A DNA stretch of 24,853 nt, from contig DMNE01000421.1 of assembly GCA_003453735.1 (NCBI GenBank), positions 11,320 through 36,172 on the forward strand, in the 5' to 3' direction. This stretch comes from Nitrospiraceae bacterium (GTDB taxonomy: Bacteria > Nitrospirota > Thermodesulfovibrionia > Thermodesulfovibrionales > UBA9159). Shown in pieces: positions 1 through 6,515 of this stretch. The translations under genes were made by a program, and so were the position numbers. The notes beneath the pieces are model-generated. The model was not told the DNA's origin and made no database searches. It saw only the letters and a list, made by a program, of their open reading frames with translations. Within the stretch, counting starts at the first letter, position 1. Each line of letters opens with the position of its first letter.

Positions 1-565
1 TCCCTGCTTCGATCTGTGCGAGACCAAAGGAAACGGCAACTTCTACGGTGAAGTCGAGAACGCGGGCAAACAAATCAGGTTCGTCTATGGCAAGGAAAAG
101 AGCCCTTTCGGGCCCCATCAATTGCATTGCCAAAGACATCGGCCCTAGCACGCAGCCGACAATCAAGACCTCATTGCGGAGCTCATGGCGCAGAAACCGC
201 GCCGCTTTGAGGATTTCCGGCATACGCCCGCTCCGATTAGGGTCCGGCACAGCGAGATTATCCACTTGCCTGGCATCCTCAATCGCATACTGTTGCACAC
301 AGGGGTATATATCCGTACGGTAGGTCAAGCGTGAACCAACCGCTTCAGTCTCCACACTGACATCCATGAGAGCGAAGACGGTATCGTAACCGTAGTGAGT
401 TAGGGCCTTCAACTGACAACTCGCCAACAACTCGCCGTCCCTGACATAGTCTCCCAGAGGCACATCAGCAAGAATAGCCGCATGCCCGAAAACCTGCGCG
501 ATTACCGGCACGCGGTCGGGTTTTCCAAAACACATCGCGGCCTGAATCCGTTCCATGCTGGTCAT
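1..565 (-). CDS. Uroporphyrinogen decarboxylase (URO-D) family corrinoid methyltransferase, partial
   Basis: I translated the minus strand from ATG 565-563 to the window edge. This gives 188 open codons beginning MTSMERIQAAMCFGKPDRVPV and containing a GCVLGPMSLAMQLMG stretch. Starting with an ERI..A..GK.DRVPV motif is typical of the URO-D superfamily, which includes the MtaA/CmuA/MtbA-type methyltransferases that move methyl groups to or from a corrinoid protein. The reading frame is still open at base 1, so the C-terminal part, including any zinc-binding His/Cys motif, is outside the window. The start codon overlaps the stop of the upstream corrinoid protein gene (ATGA, 562-565), which implies translational coupling and a shared job in anaerobic C1/methyl metabolism. 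The methyl donor or acceptor cannot be told from the sequence. True heme-pathway HemE is less likely, given the B12-protein partner. Confidence 0.85.
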   Translation of the reverse strand, partial: MTSMERIQAAMCFGKPDRVPVIAQVFGHAAILADVPLGDYVRDGELLASCQLKALTHYGYDTVFALMDVSVETEAVGSRLTYRTDIYPCVQQYAIEDARQVDNLAVPDPNRSGRMPEILKAARFLRHELRNEVLIVGCVLGPMSLAMQLMGPERALFLAIDEPDLFARVLDFTVEVAVSFGLAQIEAG

Positions 566-1200
566 GGTAGTTCCTCGGGCGGGCATTCAAGGTAGTGTAT
601 GCCGTCAAAAACAGAATCCGCAACATAATCTACGTTGAGGGCATCCGCAGACGCCTGCTTCAAAGCTGCCCCTCCCGCCAGGACCTTCACCTTTGTCAGG
701 CCGCGCGTCCGAGCCATGGGGATGACCTGCCGCACCAGTGGGACAACATTTGTTATAAGACCGCTTATACAAATTATGGCTGCTTTTTCCCGGACGGCTG
801 CATCAACCAGCTTCTCAACCGGACAATCCTTGCCGCAATCAATGACTTGGTATCCCTTGGCGGTCATGATCGTCTTAACGACGTTTTTCCCCAGGTCATG
901 AACATCACCCTCGAGACTCGCCAGTACAACGGTTTCTCGTGTGGCTGAAGGAGATGAGTGAGGGTAAAGTGTTTTGATAACTCCCATCACTGCCCGCCCG
1001 ACAAGCATTATTTCAAGCAGGTTGAACTGCTCCACGGTGCATTTTGCGTCAAGTCGCCCCATTGCTGTCTCAATGCCGCCGATAACAGTCTGCTCCTTAT
1101 CAATGCTGGTATTTGGTAAGCTGACCACCTCGGCAATAGCCCGTGCCTGGTCCCCCTCTAGCAAAGCATTGATAAGTCGCTTCAGAGATTGATCATTCAT
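562..1200 (-). CDS. B12-binding corrinoid (methyltransferase cognate) protein
   Basis: This 212-residue protein has the two-part layout of MtaC/MtbC/MttC-type corrinoid proteins. A helical cap domain (about residues 1-85) is followed by a Rossmann-like cobalamin domain (about 90-205). The cobalamin motifs are all visible: D99-x-H101-x-x-G104 within GDVHDLGKN, S146-G-L148, and G176-G177. H101 would be the lower axial ligand to cobalt. The family's usual length is about 210, so the gene is complete. It carries the methyl group between a substrate-specific methyltransferase and a second methyltransferase. The downstream overlapping URO-D family gene is probably one of these. No clear Shine-Dalgarno precedes the ATG. 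A TATAAT lies 15 nt upstream (1220-1215, minus strand) but without a matching -35. Confidence 0.9.
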   Translation of the reverse strand: MNDQSLKRLINALLEGDQARAIAEVVSLPNTSIDKEQTVIGGIETAMGRLDAKCTVEQFNLLEIMLVGRAVMGVIKTLYPHSSPSATRETVVLASLEGDVHDLGKNVVKTIMTAKGYQVIDCGKDCPVEKLVDAAVREKAAIICISGLITNVVPLVRQVIPMARTRGLTKVKVLAGGAALKQASADALNVDYVADSVFDGIHYLECPPEELP

Positions 1201-1425
1201 AATATATATACTATATTATAATAGTTGGTTCATTCAAAAAAAAATAGATGTAGTCCAAATGGTTGTTATACAGTTTCCGCGAACTGTGCGAAGTCCACTG
1301 TCTTGCACGTGAAGCCGTTGCACCCGAGCCGATTAGCCGTTGATAACGGGCTGGTCTTTTTTTGACGAGGTGAGAATGCACCATCGGATGCAGCAGATGG
1401 CGATCAACCGGTAAGGAGGAAAACA
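1201..1425. promoter_or_regulatory. Divergent intergenic region with a 13-bp dyad (1337-1349)
   Basis: This is the spacer between the corrinoid gene (minus) and the oxidoreductase gene (plus). It contains a dyad, CCGTT-GAT-AACGG, at 1337-1349, about 76 bp before the oxidoreductase start; the dyad could be an operator. The half next to the corrinoid gene is very A/T-rich. No convincing sigma-70 pair was found for either direction, and the ORFs crossing this stretch do not look like genes. Confidence 0.3.
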
Positions 1426-2358
1426 ATGAAAGCAGTCAGAATCCACCAATATGGGAGCCCCGAGGTGCTCGTGTACGAGGACGTAGTACGGCCTAGACCA
1501 GGTTCCGGCAACGTGCTCGTTGAGGTTCACGCCGCCGGCGTCAACCCGATTGATTGGAAGGTGCGCGAGGGCCACGCCAAAGGGTGGTTGAATCATGCAC
1601 TGCCTCTCATTCTCGGCTGGGACGTGTCGGGGGTTATCGTGGAGCTCGGCAACACGGCAAATGGCTTTAAGAAAGGGGATGAGGTCTATGGTAAGCTCGA
1701 TGTCATGCATGACGGCGCTTATGCGGAGTATACTACTACAGCCACAGAAAACATCACTCTTAAGCCGAAAACGGTTGACCACGTGCATGCGGCGGCTGTT
1801 CCGATAGCTGCGCTTACCGCATGGCAATCGCTTTTCGACTTGGCTAATCTCTCTACAGGGCAGACCATTCTTATCCACGCGGCGGCGGGCGGAGTAGGGC
1901 ATTTCGCCGTTCAATTCGCGAAATGGAAGGGTGCACGCGTGATCGGTACTGCCTCAGCGCGCAACACTAAATTCGTCAAGAAGCTTGGCGCTGAAGAGGT
2001 AATAGATTACACCGTCAGGAAATTTGAAGATGAAGTGAGGGGTGTGGATTGCGTACTTGATACCCAGGGAGGAGAGGTCCTTAGCCGTTCCCTGCGTGTT
2101 CTGAAAAAAGGCGGAATTGTAGTGTCGACCCTTGAAGAGCCAAGGGCCGAAGACCTCACCCGATATGGTGTGCGTGCGACGCACGTAATCGCAAAGTCGG
2201 ATTCCCGGCAGCTCAAGGAAATTGCCGCGCTTATAGACACGGGGCACGTGAAACCCGCGGTTGAAATTGTGCTTCCCCTTGCGGAGGCACGAAAAGCCCA
2301 CGAGCTAAGCCAGAGTGGCCATACTCATGGAAAGATTGTACTTAAAGTGAAGCCTTGA
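1426..2358 (+). CDS. Zinc-independent NADP-dependent alcohol dehydrogenase / quinone oxidoreductase (MDR superfamily)
   Basis: This 310-residue protein is a medium-chain dehydrogenase/reductase of the quinone oxidoreductase type. The N-terminal GroES-like domain (about 1-120) has the VHAAGVNPIDWKVREG segment and GWDVSGVI, followed by a Rossmann domain. The dinucleotide-binding motif AAAGGVGHFAVQ is at residues 152-163. The Cys/His ligands of zinc alcohol dehydrogenases are absent, so it should reduce quinones, enones or similar electrophiles with NAD(P)H in the cytoplasm. Length is normal for the family (about 305-330). The start is well supported by a strong Shine-Dalgarno, AAGGAGG, at 1413-1419. 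It is a single-gene unit, divergent from the corrinoid gene and convergent with the DUF72 gene. The substrate cannot be predicted. Confidence 0.9.
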   Translation: MKAVRIHQYGSPEVLVYEDVVRPRPGSGNVLVEVHAAGVNPIDWKVREGHAKGWLNHALPLILGWDVSGVIVELGNTANGFKKGDEVYGKLDVMHDGAYAEYTTTATENITLKPKTVDHVHAAAVPIAALTAWQSLFDLANLSTGQTILIHAAAGGVGHFAVQFAKWKGARVIGTASARNTKFVKKLGAEEVIDYTVRKFEDEVRGVDCVLDTQGGEVLSRSLRVLKKGGIVVSTLEEPRAEDLTRYGVRATHVIAKSDSRQLKEIAALIDTGHVKPAVEIVLPLAEARKAHELSQSGHTHGKIVLKVKP

Positions 2359-2372
2359 GGACGGCAGTTGAC

Positions 2373-2388
2373 ATAGGGGCGCCCCTAT
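2373..2388. repeat. Perfect 16-bp palindrome between convergent genes
   Basis: ATAGGGGC is directly followed by its reverse complement GCCCCTAT, with no loop, 15 bp after the oxidoreductase stop and about 40 bp from the DUF72 stop. There is no T-tract on either side, so a standard intrinsic terminator is not clear. It could be a protein-binding site, or it could form a cruciform or hairpin that helps termination between converging genes. Confidence 0.5.
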
Positions 2389-2426
2389 AGGAAGGTGACC
2401 TTGTCGCTTCTCAGCCTCCTCTGTTC

Positions 2427-3161
2427 TCATTTTATTATCTTTCCTGTCCTGCGCTTCTTTGCTCTTAAATTAAATTCATGAAAACGTATCGCCATTTCGG
2501 GCCCCGTGGCCTCTTCTTCGTGTTTAAAAAAAACGAAAGCCCTCTCCCATTTTTGTGAGCGGATTCTTTCAAGCCATTGTGACAAATCGGCATCCGTATA
2601 ATCGGAACGGCGCAGGCGTAGGTACCCCCATGGCGCCGTATTGATGATCTCATCAGTCGGATTCTCATCGGCATCCGAGATGCACAGGCTGCAGTTCCTT
2701 TCGCTAAGGAGGTCCAGAATCTCAACATTGAGCCAAGACGGGCTACGGAACTCGAATGCGCAGGCGATACTGCCCGGAATCAGAGCCAGAAAATCCTTCA
2801 ACGCAGGCTGGTCAGCATGAAAGCTCTTGGGAAACTGAAAAAGAACCGGCCCCAGTTTCCTGTCGAGAACCAACAGCGACTTGAAGAGGTACTCGGTCTC
2901 CGCGTCCACATTTCTCAACCGCTTCAGATGCGTTATGATCTGAGGCGCTTTGATCGCGAAAACAAAATTGTCGGAGACCTGTTCTGCCCAGGATGCGAGG
3001 ACGCCCGTTGTTGGCATATGATAAAAAGTATTATTGATCTCTACCGCCCCGAGGCGTTCCGAATAGAAACGAAGCATTTCCTTGGGCGAGATCTTTTCGG
3101 GATAGAATATTCCCTTCCATTCCTTGTAGCCATATCCGCTCGTGCCGACATAGAGCTTCAT
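2427..3161 (-). CDS. DUF72 (YecE-like) family protein
   Basis: This belongs to the DUF72/YecE family, a TIM-barrel-like fold of unknown biochemical role, and is a normal 244 residues from the chosen start. Family landmarks are the opening LYVGTSGYGYKEWKG, AVEINNTFYHMP, FAIKAPQIITH, the VLFQFP segment, FEFRSPSW and YLRLR. I chose the ATG at 3161-3159 because the family conserves YVGTSG at the extreme N-terminus. The frame is open upstream to an ATG at 3248, but the extra 29 residues resemble nothing in the family. Neither start has a good Shine-Dalgarno. The C-terminus is rich in Lys/Arg (RAKKRRTGKIIK). It converges with the oxidoreductase gene and is divergent from the AddAB-like operon. No function should be assigned. 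Confidence 0.85.
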   Translation of the reverse strand: MKLYVGTSGYGYKEWKGIFYPEKISPKEMLRFYSERLGAVEINNTFYHMPTTGVLASWAEQVSDNFVFAIKAPQIITHLKRLRNVDAETEYLFKSLLVLDRKLGPVLFQFPKSFHADQPALKDFLALIPGSIACAFEFRSPSWLNVEILDLLSERNCSLCISDADENPTDEIINTAPWGYLRLRRSDYTDADLSQWLERIRSQKWERAFVFFKHEEEATGPEMAIRFHEFNLRAKKRRTGKIIK

Positions 3162-3310
3162 ACTTTCATTCTGAGACAGGTTCCAATGTTTGTCAACCTG
3201 AGCCTGTGCCCAATCTTGACAGCGGGACATTTTGTGCAGTATCTCCATTATAGGTTAGCAATAAATGGACGAAAGAAATAGGCAGCTAAATTCTCTGGGG
3301 TGGAGAGCAG

Positions 3311-3340
3311 TTGATAGGGTGATGGGAAAAGCGTTATCCT
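3311..3340 (+). promoter_or_regulatory. Possible sigma-70 promoter for the AddAB-like operon
   Basis: TTGATA (3311-3316) and TATCCT (3335-3340) are separated by 18 bp. They match the -35 and -10 consensus at 5 of 6 and 4 of 6 positions. The pair lies about 75 bp upstream of the helicase start, in the divergent spacer. Confidence 0.35.
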
Positions 3341-3413
3341 TTCTGTAGAGGAAAAGCAACGTAAATAGTAGGGATGTCAATGCAAGTATTTGATAATGCG
3401 ATATGAGGAGGCT

Positions 3414-6400
3414 ATGGAAGAACCTGTTTTAGTAAGAGACACAGACATGAAGTTTCCCCACTTCACGGTACTGAAGGCATCTGCCGGCTCGGGCAAGACC
3501 CACACTCTCACAAAGAGGTTCGTACAGTTTCTCCTCTCCGAAAAGGTCCCGAGAAACAGGCTGAGAAACGTGCTTGCTATAACCTTTTCGAACAATGCCG
3601 CAAAGGAGATGAAGGAGAGGACCCTATCATGGCTAAAGGAAGTCCACTTCGGGAACAGCGAGAAGGTGGAGGAACTCTCAGCGATAACCTTGCTCGATGT
3701 GGGAGACATGAGGGAGAAGGCTGGCCTGTTGATCGATGAGATCCTTGACAGCTACTCTGACTTCCACGTGAAAACTATCGATAGCTTCATGTCGACCGTC
3801 TTTAAGGCCTCGGCCATCGATTTCGGGTATAACCCTGATTTCGAGATATTGATGAGCAACGATTCCCTCATGGATTACTCCTTCAACCTGTTTATGCGAA
3901 ATGTCAGGGAAGGCACGGCCGAAGCAGCCTACCTCGCGGAGATCGTGGACTTTCTGCTTGAGCAGAAGAGGGCGACCGAATCCTATATGTGGGATCCGTC
4001 GTCGGCCCTACTTGACGAGATAAAGAAGATTTACAGAAAGCTCTCCTCAAAAGGGAAGCGACCGGAAATAGAGGATTACATCGAAGACCTGAACAGGACG
4101 AAAGATAAAATAAGCACGCACATTGATAATATCGAAAGGGAGATAGAGGGTTCTGGACTTAAGAGACATGGCAATTCCTCCTACAAGACGATCGTGCCCC
4201 TTGTACGGGAAAAGAACTTCTCCGACCTGATAGGGAAAGGGTTTGCCAACGCGCCTGTGACCAAGCCCCAAAAAGGGAATGGCAGCGGGCAGGCCGCGTA
4301 TGACCGAATATTGACTTTGTGGACTGACCTTGGAGAAGTCATCCGGCAGTTTACTGTCCTGTTCGCCCGCTCACGGTGCATGCCTTACCTGAAGGCTTAT
4401 CAGTCCTTCAACAAGACTGTTGAGATGGCCAAGAGGCAGCAGGGCAAGGTCTTCATCGAGGACATCAACCTGCATCTTGCGGAGTACCTCAGCAGCGCAA
4501 TCGTCCCGGACGTCTATTTCCGGATCGGTGAGACCATTTTCCATTTCCTCATCGACGAGTTTCAGGACACCTCGCCCATACAATGGCAGAACCTGTTCCC
4601 TCTCATCGAGAATTCGCTCTCACAGGGAGGGAGCCTCTTTGCGGTTGGGGATACAAAGCAGGCGATATACGGCTTCCGGAACGCCGACTACACTATCATG
4701 AAAGGGCTTGAAAAAAGAAGTCCTTTTCCTTCGGCTGAGCATGCCGTTAGGGAGCTTGACACCAACTACAGGAGCAGACGGAGGATCCTTGAGTTTAACG
4801 AGAGAGTCTTCAAAGGGAAGCTTGCCGAGAACGCTGAATATAAGGAGGCTGGGAACAGAAGCGGTCTAACCGAGTACATCCAGAAGCCAAAGGAAGAAGG
4901 GGAAGGAGATGGGTATGTGGAGGTCTCCCTTCTGGCGCGGGACGACGATGAACCGGCCGAGAGAAAGAAGATCCAGGAGCTCATAGAAGAGCTGCACACA
5001 CGAGGATACCGGTATGGTGATGTCGCTGTGCTCACCCAGACCAATGAGGATGCAGTCAGCGCCACCACCTGGTTGAACGAACGAAACATCCCGTTTATCT
5101 CATACAGTAGCCTCGACGTCAGGAGGCGAAAGATCAGTGGAGAGATCGTAGCGCTTATGAACTTCCTTGACTCCCCGACAGATGACTTTTCTTTCGGGAC
5201 CTTCATCCTTGGGGACGTCTTCACAAAGGCGATTGCAAAAGATTCCTCTGAAATCGGTATTGAGAGACTGAGGGAGTTCTGCTTCACACAGCGAAGAAAC
5301 CCACCTCTTTACAAGGCATTCCAAGAGAAGTTCAGCAGCCTCTGGGAACGGTATTTCGACGGCCTTTTCAAGGCATCGGGGTTCCTTCCCCTTTACGATC
5401 TGGTCACAGAGGTCTTTGCCGTTTTCAGGGTATTTGAGACCATGCAGGAAGAGGAATCGGCCCTTGTCAAGATCCTCGAGGTCGTTAAGGACTTCGAAGG
5501 AGGAGGATTCAACAGCACCAAGGATTTCCTTGAGATCGCATTAGATGAGAAAAATGGAGAGTCTGAATGGGATATGGCGGTGCCCAAGAACATAGACGCC
5601 GTGCAGGTGATGACCGTGCACAAGGCAAAAGGACTGGGATTCTCTGTAGTTATCGTATTGCTCTACGAGGTAAGGAATCGGGGGTTTGAATACATTGTCG
5701 AGGAAAAAGGTGAGGGTATCTGCCTCCTGAAGATCAATAAAAACACAGCTGCCTGCGACGAGACTCTCCAGGGCCTTTATGAAAGGGAGAGGATGAGCGA
5801 GATGGTGAACAGGCTCAACAGCCTCTATGTCGGCTTCACCCGTCCCAAGAGAGAGCTTTACGTGGTCGGGGTTAAAAGCAGTGACAAGGGGTATCCGTTT
5901 GTTCTGCTGCCAGCTGATGAGTTTCTCCCTTTGGCCAAACCTGTAAACCTAGCCGATGGCCCACTGTCAGGAGAAGCTGTGACGCAGGCGCCCTGCCAGC
6001 TCCTCCACCGTCACAGGCAGTTGGAATTCCCGGTTAGTCCCGAAGAGTTTGTGACAACAGAGCAGAAAAGAAGGGGCGAATTTATCCACAGGGTGTTGTT
6101 TTTCATCGACTATGTGAAGGAAAGCTTTGAAACCGAACTGATGGAGATAATAAAGCGGGTCAACGACGAGAGTAACTCAGATTATTCCGTCGAAGAGACA
6201 AAGGCTCTCATCATGGCGCTGACAGGTCGGACAGAGACAGCAGGGTATTTCACTGAGGTGCCAGCAAGACAGATCAGAAAAGAACAGGAGTACTCCGATA
6301 GCTCCGGCCGGCTCTTCAGGATGGATCGTGTGGTAATAGACAGCGAGAGCCTCACCGTGATCGATTACAAGACGGGGAAACACAAGGAAGCGCTGGAGAA

Positions 6401-6515
6401 GTATAGGGCGCAGATGGGGAACTATATGAAAATCCTTGACGATATCTATCCCGGGAAGACCGTCAAGGGAGTCATTGCTTTTATCGACCTAGGCGAAGTG
6501 GAAAAGATCGGATGA
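3414..6515 (+). CDS. AddA/RecB-like UvrD-type helicase-nuclease
   Basis: This 1033-residue protein combines an SF1A (UvrD/RecB) helicase with a C-terminal PD-(D/E)XK nuclease. All helicase motifs are visible. They are Walker A ASAGSGKT (22-29), motif Ia ITFSNNAAKEM, Walker B DEFQDTS (about 381-387), motif III GDTKQAIYGFR (412-422), motif IV NYRS (451-454), motif V TVHKAKGL (734-741) and motif VI LYVGFTRPK (804-812). Nuclease residues follow: H892, D971, D984-Y-K986 and Q1000-xxx-Y1004, the RecB/AddA set. It should unwind and cut DNA ends for recombinational repair. The ATG at 3414 was chosen because GAGGAGG (3405-3411) precedes it; the frame also has an ATG at 3396 and a TTG at 3390. Its stop overlaps the next gene's start by 4 bp (ATGA), so the two are co-translated partners. 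Confidence 0.9.
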   Translation: MEEPVLVRDTDMKFPHFTVLKASAGSGKTHTLTKRFVQFLLSEKVPRNRLRNVLAITFSNNAAKEMKERTLSWLKEVHFGNSEKVEELSAITLLDVGDMREKAGLLIDEILDSYSDFHVKTIDSFMSTVFKASAIDFGYNPDFEILMSNDSLMDYSFNLFMRNVREGTAEAAYLAEIVDFLLEQKRATESYMWDPSSALLDEIKKIYRKLSSKGKRPEIEDYIEDLNRTKDKISTHIDNIEREIEGSGLKRHGNSSYKTIVPLVREKNFSDLIGKGFANAPVTKPQKGNGSGQAAYDRILTLWTDLGEVIRQFTVLFARSRCMPYLKAYQSFNKTVEMAKRQQGKVFIEDINLHLAEYLSSAIVPDVYFRIGETIFHFLIDEFQDTSPIQWQNLFPLIENSLSQGGSLFAVGDTKQAIYGFRNADYTIMKGLEKRSPFPSAEHAVRELDTNYRSRRRILEFNERVFKGKLAENAEYKEAGNRSGLTEYIQKPKEEGEGDGYVEVSLLARDDDEPAERKKIQELIEELHTRGYRYGDVAVLTQTNEDAVSATTWLNERNIPFISYSSLDVRRRKISGEIVALMNFLDSPTDDFSFGTFILGDVFTKAIAKDSSEIGIERLREFCFTQRRNPPLYKAFQEKFSSLWERYFDGLFKASGFLPLYDLVTEVFAVFRVFETMQEEESALVKILEVVKDFEGGGFNSTKDFLEIALDEKNGESEWDMAVPKNIDAVQVMTVHKAKGLGFSVVIVLLYEVRNRGFEYIVEEKGEGICLLKINKNTAACDETLQGLYERERMSEMVNRLNSLYVGFTRPKRELYVVGVKSSDKGYPFVLLPADEFLPLAKPVNLADGPLSGEAVTQAPCQLLHRHRQLEFPVSPEEFVTTEQKRRGEFIHRVLFFIDYVKESFETELMEIIKRVNDESNSDYSVEETKALIMALTGRTETAGYFTEVPARQIRKEQEYSDSSGRLFRMDRVVIDSESLTVIDYKTGKHKEALEKYRAQMGNYMKILDDIYPGKTVKGVIAFIDLGEVEKIG

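Noticed and set aside
2817..3281. 154-codon plus-strand ORF
   Set aside because: It is antisense to the DUF72 gene, whose family motifs are clear on the minus strand.
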